Of a DNA stretch of 64,000 nt, positions 54,571 through 64,000 are shown piece by piece (position 1 is the stretch's first letter; every line of letters begins with the position of its first letter). The notes below the pieces were generated by a model. That model was not told the DNA's origin. It ran no database searches and saw only the letters and a list, made by a program, of their open reading frames with translations. Where the stretch lies: NCBI GenBank assembly GCA_028571685.1, contig CM053143.1:142386829-142450828 (forward strand). Direction: 5' to 3'. The translations under genes and the position numbers were made by a program. The stretch comes from Heterohyrax brucei. Taxonomy: Eukaryota; Chordata; Mammalia; Hyracoidea; Procaviidae.

Positions 54571-55454
54571 AAAGAAAAATTTTGCCAACTCATTAATACT
54601 GAGCCTTCTGCTACCATTAACTACCGATCTCCTTGCTGATCTCCATCCTGTGATTTTTAGCCTTTTTAGGATCATAAAAAGTGAATAATTTAATTTTACC
54701 GCAGTATTTAGGCAAGGGCGAAGGAATATTTTAGGAATTCATTATTAAATGAAAAGGGACAACTGGAAGTCGATTATATGGCCCCAGTAATACATCTCTC
54801 TCTCTCTCTGTTTTAAGAGGGTATATTCACACACAATTATTAGGATCCTGGAGAACAACTGGGCTATGTTTCAAGATCTTAAAATTCTTATAATCTCTAA
54901 TATATTAAAGTTAGGAGAATTTACTAAATTCTTGAGATAGTTATAAAAGTAATATATATGTGCAAATCTGAAACCTAAAGTTGTACCACTTAGAAAGGAC
55001 TGTAAACTCTGTAATTCATCTAAAATATGTTAGAAATGACTCAGGGAACTAAAAGTGTTGCATAATCAAATATAATGTGTAACTTAACATGTAATTTTAG
55101 ACTCATTTTTTTAACATATGACTTCTCATGTTTTAAAGTTAAATGGAATCTGGAATGAGGTAGAGATTTAAAAACCTAGTTTTAAAAGAGTATCTTATCC
55201 ACAGAGATCTCAGATACAAAGGAATGAAAGGACAGGTGTTTTTGGTTGAAGTAGTGGGTTAGAAAAGCCTCACTTTCTGTACCTCTCTCCCCAGTACATA
55301 GAGTCATGGTATAGGAGATGGAGAAGTGAGAACTTTAGAAACTGGCTCGTAGGGGCTTTGTGAATCCTGGTTCTGCGGGTTCATTTCTACAAACATTTAT
55401 TAAGTACTCTCTTATAAGCTCTGGTACTTTGTGGGTAAATTATTGGAAGTCTGT
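54571..55454. other. Unannotated AT-rich sequence
   Basis: Contains a (TC)n run at about 54,796-54,810. No gene recognised. Confidence 0.45.
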
Positions 55455-55568
55455 GAAAGTGTTTTGGGTAGCTGTATATTCCTTACATGTAAAATAAATA
55501 AAAAATGGCTTCCCTTAGAGTTGTGAAAAGTAAAATGATGTAAATGAGACACATAGTGTAGTGTAGTG
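55455..55568 (+). mobile_element. Possible MIR 3' part
   Basis: TTACATGTAAAATAAATAAA and AGAGTTGTGAAAAGTAAAAT resemble the MIR 3' half. Diverged, so uncertain. Confidence 0.4.
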
Positions 55569-56222
55569 TGCTTGTGGTAGGCTGAATGATGGCTCCCCAA
55601 AGATATTCAGGAAACCCTGGTGGCACGGGGGTTAAAAGTGGCAACTGCTAACCAAAAAGTTGGCGGTTCAAATACGCTAGGGTATAGGGTAGTTCTAATC
55701 TGTACTGTAGTGTCGCTGTGAGTCTCAGGCAACTCAGCAGCAGTGGGTAATGGGTGAAATGTTCATGCCCAAATTTCTTGAACGTGTGAATATGTTGTGA
55801 TACAGAGGAGAAAGGAATTAGGTAGCAGATGGAATTAAAGTTGTTAATCAGGTGACTTGAACCTAGAGAGATTATCCTGGATTACCCTAACAACAATAGT
55901 CTTTATAAGAGGAAACAGAAAGCAGTAGAGTCAGAACCAGAGAGAAGGCCCCATGAGAAGGAGTTGACAGGCCACTGCTGACCTGGAAGATGAAAGGGAG
56001 ATCTATAAACTAAGGAATGTGAGCAGCCTCTATAAACTGAAAAAGGGAAGTATTGAATTTTGCCCTAGAGCCTTCAGAAAGGAAGGCAGTCCTCCTGTAC
56101 ACCTTGATTTTAGTGTAGTAACATTGCTTTTGGGTTTTGCCCTCCAGAATGGAAAGATGATACTCGTATTATTTTAAGCCAGTAATTTGTGGCAGTTTGT
56201 CACAGAAACAAGAGGAAACTGA
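55569..56222 (+). mobile_element. MLT1-like MaLR LTR split by a SINE
   Basis: Starts GTGGTAGGCTGAATGATGGC. Contains GAGAGATTATCCTGGATTAC, GAAAGGAAGGCAGTCCTCCT and CCAGTAATTTGTGGCAG, the MLT1 signature, and ends AGAGGAAACTGATAACA. A SINE sits at 55,609-55,752. Confidence 0.85.
55609..55752 (+). mobile_element. AfroSINE-type SINE in the MLT1-like LTR
   Basis: GGAAACCCTGGTGGCACGGG, GTTGGCGGTTCAAATACGC and TCGCTGTGAGTCTCAGGC. Internal block lost. Confidence 0.9.
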
Positions 56223-56227
56223 TAACA

Positions 56228-56428
56228 ATACTTACTAACACCAAATGAATCCTGTTGCACTGGAGTTAATCAGTCACCTCACATATTTCAAAGTAGAACC
56301 ACACTCCATAGGGTTTACAATGCTTGTAATCTTAGGGAAGTAGATTGCCAGGCCTTTCTTTGGCTGTGCTGCTGGGTGAACTCAAACTACCAACCTTTTA
56401 GTTAGTAGCTGAGCGTAACCCATTTTGA
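56228..56428 (-). mobile_element. AfroSINE-type SINE, long variant, diverged
   Basis: CCTGTTGCACTGGAGTTAAT, CTCCATAGGGTTTACAATGC and CTGCTGGGTGAACTCAAAC. Confidence 0.8.
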
Positions 56429-57119
56429 CCATTATTACACATTAGGTGCTAAATAAATGTTTCCTTTCTCTCCTAACATAACTTTCTGAATTTAACTCTG
56501 ATCTAATTCAACACATCTCTGTACTGTTTTTTTCTTCAGTGAAAAAGATGTCCTTCATGTTCTCTTCACTTGAGCCCCAGATCCCATTTCTTCTGCATTG
56601 TCCTTCACCTGCTAGATCTGTCTCTTTCTCTACCTCCTTGAAATACGCACTGAGCTACCTTATCTTAGAGAGTCCTCGGTCTGACTCTGCTTCCCTTTTA
56701 TCTACCTTACCCATGACTGTGAAGAATAATCAAATATTTTTAACTTTAATTCTCCTATTTTTTGTAGTTGTTATATGTGATATGAATATTTGAGTCTTTA
56801 CACTTTTATAAGCACTGTGTTGCTTGTGATGGAGTTAGAACAGTTGCTTCTCTGAAGACTCCTATTGTACACCATAAGTAAATTACCCATAAGTATGTAT
56901 CACAGATGGGAAAAATAGAGGATATTTGAGACTAGAGCAACCTCTGAGCTTTGTAAAAGAGAGATTTGAGTTAGGAATATGGTTTTAACAGAATTAAGGA
57001 CATTGGTTTCAATTAAAATAATTTATGAAAAGTTTAAAGTTTACCAGCTTAACTGTATTTTCTACAAACTCATGAAAAACACAGTTTTTTCCTATTGAAC
57101 TTTTTGTGGTTGAGCAGAC
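56429..57119. other. Unannotated sequence
   Basis: No gene recognised. The first 150 bp (TTAGGTGCTAAATAAATGTT) could be an old L2/MIR-type end. Confidence 0.4.
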
Positions 57120-57425
57120 TTTTCTCATTTTATTTTTTTTAACTTACGCTTTAGGTGAAGTTTACAGAGTTGCCAGCCTTGTGATTTGTTAGCCCTAGCT
57201 TTCGCACTGTTGGCTTGCCCATTTGCAGTTGTCCAGCTTTCCAGTCCCCTCCTGCCTTCTTGTCCTTGCCCTTGGGCTAGTGTACCCATTTAATCTTGTG
57301 TACATGGTTGAGCTGTGTGTATTATTATTTTGTAGACCTATCTAATCTTTGGTTGAAGGGTGAACCTTAGAAGTGACTTCAGTACTGAGTTCAAAGTGTG
57401 TCCTGGGTTTGTATTCTTAGAGTTG
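57120..57425 (-). mobile_element. L1-type 3' UTR fragment
   Basis: T-run then GGTGAAGTTTACAGAG, CAGCTTTCCAGTCCCCTCC and TTTGGTTGAAGGGTGAACC. Layout parallels the other minus L1 3' ends here. Confidence 0.5.
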
Positions 57426-57547
57426 AGGAAAGACTCTTAAGAGATTTTTTTTTTTTATGTATTAATTTGAATTACGTTAAACTGACATATCTTGATACCC
57501 TCAAATACAATACATGAGCTATCTTTATTCCTTGTGTTGCCTTGAGT

Positions 57548-57775
57548 GTTGTTGTAAGATGCTTCTGAGTTGGTTCCAAATCGTAGTGACCCTGTGTATA
57601 ACACAATGAAACACTGCCGGGTCCTGTGCCATCCTCACAATCACTGCTGTATTTAAGCCCGTTATTGCAGCCACTGTGTCCATCCGTCTTATGGAGGCTC
57701 TGTCTCTTTTTCTCTGACCTTATACTTTAGGTAGCATGATATTTTTCTTCAGGGACTGGTCCTTCTTTTTAATTG
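57548..57775 (-). mobile_element. RTE LINE 3'-end fragment
   Basis: CTTCTGAGTTGGTTCCAAAT, GCCGGGTCCTGTGCCATCCT, TATTGCAGCCACTGTGTCC and TCAGGGACTGGTCCTTC match 38,085-38,290. Confidence 0.8.
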
Positions 57776-58474
57776 TATTTTAATGTTTTTATAAATATCT
57801 TAAAATATGTTTTGAAATTTAATATGGTCTAATCTGAGTTGTGTTTTATGTGCTAAAAACATTGTGATTACATTTTTAAAGAAAAGTATTATGTGGGCTC
57901 ATTAATGACAGTTATGTCAAACTAACCTTGTTCCTTTTTGGATGGAATTATTAGATTGTGGGTCAGGACATTTCAGAAGATGAAGATTTCAGACGATTTA
58001 CAACATTGTTGTGTTGGCAGGGAAATGTGGGCTGGATGAACATAAAATTAGATGCATACGTGATTGATTATGTAACACCTCTAAAAGTGAATAAAAGTTG
58101 ATGACAACTTGAAGAAAAAATTTTAGTGACATGTCAAAAGTCACTGTCAATTATTTGTAATGAAGCGGGTGAAAACACGGATGATAAACTTACCAAATTT
58201 TTAGATGAATGAATTTTCAGGGTTACCTTATTTAAAATTATTTTTTAAATTTTAAAATAAATTATTTGACAAAAGGACCTTTAAAATACCTTCTAAACCC
58301 CAGTATAAGGCAACTCCTACAATAAGCAGTCCCTCATTTTCCTGATGATGAAATCACAAATAGATTTTTTTTTAAGCTCACTTAAATACGTAAACTGTTA
58401 GGAATTTAGATTAGTATGTCCAGAATTTCTCAACATCAGCACTGTTAACTTTTTTAAGAAAACATTGTGTTTTA
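57776..58474. other. Unannotated AT-rich sequence
   Basis: AGAATTTCTCAACATCAGCAC near 58,421 is reminiscent of a hAT/MER20-type end, too short to call. No gene recognised. Confidence 0.4.
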
Positions 58475-59875
58475 GATGAAAATTTACACAGGAAATTAGG
58501 TTTTCTTTTAACAATTTTTATTCGAGTTATACCCTGCCATTGTTTACAATTTCTATAATGTGTCAGCATTTTTATTTTCATTCTATTTCTTCTGTTTCCA
58601 TGGATCTGGCTTCCCTTCCCCTCCTTGCCTTTGCTTTTGGGTACATGTGGACTGTTTAGTCTTAGACAGTTGATAGTTTAAGGGACATGTTACTAATGGG
58701 TGACTGACTGTTCATTCGATAAGCCAGTCTGTTATTGGCTTAAAGGTAACCTGCATAAATAGCTTCAATTCTATGTTCAAGTGTTACCTTAGAGTGATAA
58801 TCTTGGGATAATCTTGCTAGTCTCTTGTCTGTCTGTCCAGGAGGTCCAGCCTTTTCTAGGAGTTTGGGTTTTGTTCTGCATTTGTCTCCCATTCTCTCTA
58901 GGACTTTGCCCTGTGTCATCTGGTCAGACTGGTCAGTAGTAGTAGTTCTTCTGGTGTCAGGTTAGAAGACGATATGGTTCTTAGAGCTCTTAGTTCCATC
59001 AATTAATTTCTTTTTGAGCCTTTGATTTTCTTCTGTCTTTTGCTCCTATTGAATAGAGGCCAGTAGTTGTATTTAGCTGGTTGTTTTCAAGCTTTTAAGG
59101 CCCCAGATACTACCAAACTAAAGTGTAGAACCTTATCTCTGTGAACTGTGTTATGCCAGTTGACTAAGTTTTTCCCAACCCTTTTAACCTAGTAATCCAA
59201 TTCTGTGAGTTGTTTGGATGTGTCTAGGAAATCTCCATAATGGTTCCTTCTGTGTGACTTCTTGTATTTGGGTGTATATATATGTAGTACATGCAGTGTG
59301 AACATATTCATGCCTAGAGAGACATCTATACATGCAACGCATTTGCTCACTTATGCCTTTCTATACGCATGCATGCATCCATATTTACCTGTGTAATCAC
59401 TTGGATGTTTTTTGTTTGTTTCTACTGTTGCTATGAGATTATATGTCGCAGCGTTTTCCAGAATTGCCCCTTTTTCCCATGTACTTAATAGTTTCTTGAT
59501 TTCCTTTGATCAAGTTGTACTGATTTCACCCACATTTGGTTTTTTTGTTTCCCATCACCAAAAGTAACAAGCGTCTACTATATAGAAAGTGATCCCTCCT
59601 TTTCCACCCTCTTATTCATGGTAACTGTCAAAGAACTTTGTTTTCTGTGTGTTTATAACTTCTTGACTTTTTATAATATTTGTCTTTTTGTGATTGATTT
59701 ATTCCATTCAATATAATGTAATCCAGTTCATCCATGTTATAAGACATGTCGCAGACTCACTACTCTTTTTAGTGGCGTAGTAGTCCTTTGTATGTGTGTA
59801 CCACAGTTTGTTTATCCATTCATCTGCTGATGGGCACTTACATTGTTTCCATTTTTTTGCTGTGAAAATAAAAGT
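58475..59875 (-). mobile_element. L1 3' end with long 3' UTR
   Basis: Plus reading starts GATGAAAATTTACACAGG and passes TTCAAGCTTTTAAGGCCCC. It ends in ORF2-end sequence at 59,690-59,875 (CAATATAATGTAATCCAGTT, ATTCATCTGCTGATGGGCAC). About 1.4 kb of a 5'-truncated, diverged copy. Confidence 0.65.
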
Positions 59876-60165
59876 TCTGGCTGACATGTTGTACCAAGGC
59901 CAGCATTATAATTTTATGGAGGTAGATGTGAAGTGTTATATGTGGTCTGAAAACTACATGTATAATTATGGAGATGAAGGAGATATGGTTGTATTAGTTA
60001 TATAACTTAGGTATTTTAATTACTGTAATAAGTTCAACATAGATATAAAATTGAAAGTGACTACCAGAAAGCGTTTATAGAATCACAGCCTCTACTAAGG
60101 GAGGGATATTAGCTCTACTTTATTCCTGCTGTTCAGACTACACCAGGATTATTGTGTTGAGTTAT
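59876..60165. other. Unannotated sequence
   Basis: No gene or repeat recognised. Confidence 0.4.
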
Positions 60166-60460
60166 GGATGTCACATTTACAGTGTGGCAGGCAACAGAAA
60201 CAAGTGTTGGGGGGTGTGTGAAGAAGTTGGAACATCATACATTGCTGGTGGGAACGTAGAATGGTACAGCTACTGGAAAACAATTTGGCAGTTCCTCCAG
60301 AAATTAAGCAGAGAGTTACTGTGTGACCCAGTAATTCTACCCCTAGAGATATGTCTCAAAGAATTGAAAAGAGACTTAAATACTTGTACACAAGTGTTTA
60401 TAGCAGCCAGGTCGTAGAAACACCTCAGATTTCCATAGACTGATGAATGGATAAACATGT
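60166..60460 (+). mobile_element. Old L1 ORF2-end fragment
   Basis: ACAGAAACAAGTGTTGGG, CATACATTGCTGGTGGGAAC, GTGTGACCCAGTAATTCTAC, TTTATAGCAGCCAGG and ACTGATGAATGGATAAACAT are standard L1M ORF2/3' segments in plus orientation. Confidence 0.85.
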
Positions 60461-60759
60461 TTGACTTACCTGGTTTCTTAAATGTCGTGTTAATTGTCCT
60501 TGGCTGCTGTAGCACTGAGCATCTTGCTTTCACTTAGCTGCTAAATTATAGGAAGGTGGAAGTGGAGTAGATGTTGCTTCTTCTGGATCTTACCCCATTT
60601 TAGACGTCTATTTTAAAAAAGTTTGAATCTTACAAAAAGGTTATGAAAATAGTATTGTGAACTTTTGTATTTCACTTAGCTTATCAGTTGAACTTTTTGC
60701 CACATTTGCTTTTTCTTTTCATTATTTGGTGTTCTTTGCCAACACTCCAATTCAAACAT
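60461..60759. other. Unannotated AT-rich sequence
   Basis: No gene or repeat recognised. Confidence 0.4.
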
Positions 60760-61430
60760 ACCATTTTTTTCTGTTTTCCTTTTTCATTATCCAACTTTCA
60801 CATGCGTTGAAAAACCAAAAAAGAATCCCCCAATCCACTGCTGTTGAGTCAATTGTAACACATATAGCAACCTATAGGACAGAGTAAAACTGTCCCCATA
60901 GGATTTCTAAGGAAGTGCCTGGTAGATTTGAACCACAGAGTTGTTTTGGTCAGCAGCCGTAGTTCTTAACCACTTGCTCCACCAGGACAGAGCATAACTT
61001 GGGTCGGTACCTCAGACTTCAAAGTGATACCTTTGCTGTTTAAAATTTTAAAGAGATCTTCTGAAGCAGATTTGTGTGTATATTACATATTTTGAATGTA
61101 CCATGTACTGCCAAAAGAGCAAACAAATCAGTCTTAGAAGAAATACAATTTAAATTTTCTTTAGAAGCAAGGATGCTGAGACTGTAACTTGCTTACGTTG
61201 GAGATGTCGTTAAGAAAGACCAGTTGCTGGGAAAGGACGTGTTTAGTAGACAGTGATGGAAATGGAAACTCCTAATGAGATGAATTGACACCATAGCCAT
61301 AAAAAGGGAGAGTCAGACATACAGAGATCATGAAGATGATCTAGAACTGAGCATCATCTCATTTTGTTGTATGCTCGGTTGTCGTGAATCAGAACTGACT
61401 CAACAACTGAGACAACTCAACAACAACAAC
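60760..61430 (+). mobile_element. RTE LINE copy with inverted 5' part
   Basis: The left part (60,760-60,809 and 60,988-61,085) is minus RTE: CATTATCCAACTTTCACATG, ACTTGGGTCGGTACCTC, TTTAAAGAGATCTTCTGAAG. From about 61,095 the plus RTE begins (GTACCATGTACTGCCAAAAG) and runs to the 3' end GTCGTGAATCAGAACTGACT and a CAACAACAA tail. The two parts are adjacent in RTE coordinates. A SINE interrupts the inverted part. Confidence 0.75.
60810..60987 (-). mobile_element. AfroSINE-type SINE in the inverted RTE
   Basis: CCACTGCTGTTGAGTCAATT, ACTGTCCCCATAGGATTTC and CACTTGCTCCACCAGG. Confidence 0.9.
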
Positions 61431-62207
61431 AATGGTTTTGTCTGTATAGCTACATCTAGATACACCGGCAGTCCTCAGTTTACCGTGCATCCAGTTAAGA
61501 TGAACTGCCCTCAGGACTGTCTTTTTTTGTTGCTCATCATTTTGTTAGTAATGTGTGCTACATAAATGTTAAAAATATGTCTAAGATTGTAAGTAATGTT
61601 GCCAACCCCTAAAGACAAAAGATTGGATATAAAGATAGTAAAAAATAAAAACTTAAGAAAAATGAGGTATTCAACTGAACATCAGAACCAACTTATGGAA
61701 CCATTGGCGTAGAACCGTTTCTTAAGTCAGGAACTTACTATGTATTTATTGTTTATATTTTGGTGACTGAGAGAAAGTTGCAGATGACCGTTTATTCTTT
61801 CTTTATCATGGATCGCTTTAGAAAAGGACTTCCTCATGTAATCATGGAACAGTGATACAATTCAGGAAATTTAACAATGTTTTCCTGGAAGACATGATGA
61901 ACAGAATTAAGATTGTGCAAAAAGTAAAAGAGAGGAAACATGGTTGAGCAGGTGGAACTTGAAGACTGGTGACGCTGTGTCTGCGAGCACACAGGGCAGG
62001 TCTGGAGCCGAGGTCGCCCACTGGGGGAGTCCTGTGTTGGACAGAAGTTGCTTGGTTGTCCCTCTGCCTTGGCTCAGTGGCCCTCTTGGAAGTTGAGGCT
62101 GACTTGGATGTGGGAGACTCTCAGTTAACCATACTTCTCACACCTGGTAGTGAGTCCTTTAGCTCTGAGTTGCGAATCTCTGTTTCTGCAGTAATACGGT
62201 AACCAGT
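61431..62207. other. Unannotated sequence
   Basis: AT-rich at first. 61,960-62,200 is GC-richer and has a 77-codon plus frame, but no domain or splice evidence. Confidence 0.35.
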
Positions 62208-62382
62208 ACCAGTTGCTACCTAGTTGATCCTGACTCACAATGACCCCACCTCATGTATCAGAGTAGAAGTGTGCTGTATAGGATTTTCAACAGCTGATAT
62301 TTTAAAAGTAGGTGTTTTTTTTGAGGTGCTTCTGAGTGTACTTGAACCCTCAGCCTTTCACCACTCAGGGACTCCACCACAG
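62208..62382 (-). mobile_element. AfroSINE-type SINE, diverged
   Basis: CAGTTGCTACCTAGTTGATC, TGCTGTATAGGATTTTCAAC and CAGGGACTCCACC. The B-box region is poorly conserved. Confidence 0.8.
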
Positions 62383-62384
62383 TG

Positions 62385-62560
62385 GTGGTGTTGTTAGCTG
62401 CTGTCCAGTCGTCCTCTACAACCTCACTGTGTTACAGAATGGAATTGTGTCATAGGATTTTCTTGGCTGTAATCTTTATGGAAACAGCCAGGCCTTTCTT
62501 CTGTGGAGCTGCTGGGTGAGTTCAGATTGCCAGCTCGTAGGTTTGCAGCTGATAGAAAAC
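62385..62560 (-). mobile_element. AfroSINE-type SINE, diverged
   Basis: Directly follows the previous SINE in the same orientation: GCTGCTGTCCAGTCGTCC, GGCTGTAATCTTTATGGAAA and GTGGAGCTGCTGGGTGAG. Confidence 0.75.
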
Positions 62561-63473
62561 TTCTTGTGTTATGACCCAATTCACCTGTTGGCCAAATAAC
62601 GTTCTTTATAACAAATTTCCCTCTGTCAGAGCTCCCTGGTTTTATTATGGAGGCAAGTCTTCTATGAAGTTCCCTGCAGATTTTCCTTCATGCCTTTTTG
62701 GCCTGACTGAGTTACACGTCCTTCTTTAACCCAGTCACTGACAGAGGAGAATGAGATTTCCATGGTTAGTTTAGATCTGGAATGACTCATCCCCATGTGC
62801 CTGGGGGAGAAGCTGCCTTCCCTAGTCATATGCTCTTCTTTATCTGATACATGAAAAAAGGGTTCCTTTAACAAGGAATGGGGAAGAAAGACTGTGAGAT
62901 AGACAGCTCAGTGTTCTGTCCACCTGGAGTGTTGTGTTGCATATCCTTTTTTCTGTTGAGAAAAGATGCACGCATTCCTGTCGTTGAGCCAGCTTCTTAG
63001 TTATTCTGCCTTTTGAACAGAGTCCATTCCTTCCTTTTATGGAGCACACTGGTTTTCTGTTTTAATAGGATGAATTATCGTCTAGCCCTGCTGCACAGCT
63101 GCCATCCTGGGACTTCTTTTTTATTTCATTCTTGGCTCATCGCCATTGTTTCTTGTGTTCTCACATCTACTTGATTGGTTTTCATCCTTGTTTTGCTAGA
63201 GGATGCCCTCAAGTAATATCCTTACATGTCTGAAAATGTCTTTAGTTTGACTTTTCACTTGGCTTATCATTTCTATATAAAGGTCTAGGTTAAAATTATT
63301 TTACTTTGGGAGTTTTTGAGACATTGCTCATCTTCTACAATTGAATGTTTCTGATTTTAGTCAGATTCTTGATTCTTGTTTTTATCTCTCAAGATGTTTA
63401 GAGTCTTTTCTGGGTTGTAAAATTTCATGGAATTTTTCTGGATTTCTTTTATGTATAGACAATAGAGGGTAGG
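62561..63473. other. Unannotated sequence
   Basis: Two overlapping 69-70-codon minus frames near 62,660-63,050 have no recognisable domain. No repeat identified with confidence. Confidence 0.35.
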
Positions 63474-63978
63474 TGTTACGGATTGAATTATGTCTTCCAA
63501 AAGATGTGTTGAAGTTCTACGCCTGGTACTGTGGATGTAACCTTGTTTGGAAATAGGATGTTTGAAGATGTTATCAATTAACATGAGGCCACACTGGAGT
63601 ATTGTGGGTTCTAATCCAATAAGAGGAGCCCTGATGTCACAGTGGTTGAATGCTTGGCTGCTAACTGAAAGGTTGGCACTTTGAACCCGCAGCTGCTCCA
63701 CTGAAGAAAGATGGGGCAGTCTTGGAAATTCTGTGAGACACTTTTCCTCTGCCTTATAGAGTCACTAGAAGTTGGAATAGACTCATTAGCTGTGGGTTTA
63801 ATCTAGTAAGAGTGGTGGTCTTGTAAAAGAAGAGAGGAAAGAAGACCCCATGAAGGATGGGTGCAGGGATGGAGTTGTGTTGCTACAAGCCAAGGAACAC
63901 CAGGGCCTCCCAGAAGCTGGGGCAAACAAGAAACTATCTTTCCCTGGAGGGCCTTCAGAGAGATCCTGGCCCTCCGGA
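63474..63978 (+). mobile_element. MaLR-like LTR split by a SINE
   Basis: Begins GTTACGGATTGAATTATGTC. Interrupted by a SINE, then GTTGTGTTGCTACAAGCCAA. It runs up to the final SINE at the right edge. Confidence 0.65.
63624..63800 (+). mobile_element. AfroSINE-type SINE in the LTR
   Basis: GGAGCCCTGATGTCACAGTG, GGCACTTTGAACCCGCAGC and GGAATAGACTCATTAGC. ATCCAATAAGAG before and ATCTAGTAAGAG after look like target duplications. Confidence 0.9.
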
Positions 63979-64000
63979 AAAACTAAACCAAACCCGGTTG
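63978..64000 (-). mobile_element. Start of a minus AfroSINE cut by the window edge
   Basis: AAAACTAAACCAAACCCGGT is the reverse of a SINE tail. The rest lies outside the window. Confidence 0.8.

Noticed and set aside
1..64000. CRISPR arrays, operons, bacterial insertion sequences, prophage
   Set aside because: Repeat content and gene structure are those of a mammalian genome; none of these were seen.

Overview
The window is vertebrate nuclear DNA, almost certainly from an afrotherian mammal and most likely a proboscidean or close relative. The evidence is the repeat fauna. About 38 copies or fragments of one tRNA-derived SINE (head close to CCCTGGTGGCACAGTGGTTA, tail close to ATGAGTCGGAATCGACTC) of the AfroSINE type are present. 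There are also long RTE-clade LINE copies with RTE-like 3' tails, L1 elements with a long atypical 3' UTR, and many MaLR-like LTRs. Older mammal-wide MIR, L2, L1M, MLT1-like and hAT remnants lie underneath. The afrotherian assignment is firm; the species is inference.

Layout. 1-27,000 is intergenic or intronic DNA with scattered SINEs, one 5'-truncated RTE LINE (6.4-8.3 kb), an almost perfect 507-bp inverted duplication (8,565-9,071 against 9,673-10,179), several LTRs (13.6-14.9 and 22.7-23.2 kb) and AT-rich sequence without recognisable genes (15.3-18 and 20.5-26 kb). 25,989-26,860 holds a decayed protein-coding remnant on the minus strand, broken by stops, frameshifts and a SINE. 27,380-28,620 is a strong CpG island with CCAAT and GC boxes. 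It looks like the promoter and 5' exon(s) of a plus-strand gene; a strong-context ATG at 28,013 is followed by a consensus-like splice donor at 28,114. I could not identify the gene, and I recognise no further exon down to 64,000, so the rest is probably intron or intergenic.

28.8-38 kb is SINE-rich. 38.1-51.4 kb is a deep stack of nested LINEs: an RTE on the minus strand split by a twin-primed L1 with a 15-bp target duplication, then an old L1M split by a younger L1 that has its 5' end but stops inside ORF2 without a poly(A), itself split by a third 5'-truncated L1. 51.7-64 kb returns to SINEs, LTRs and LINE tails, including an RTE with an inverted 5' part (60.8-61.4 kb).

The most unusual signal is a set of five micro-insertions of 26-44 bp (11.7, 25.2, 35.0, 36.0 and 42.3 kb). 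All carry the same short SINE-like tail ending in CACTTGGCTTGG or a near variant. Three have clear target-site duplications, and none matches the tail of the full-length SINEs in this window. They look like products of a retrotransposition source whose insertions consist only of the last few tens of bases. No rRNA, functional tRNA, CRISPR or prokaryotic features were seen.
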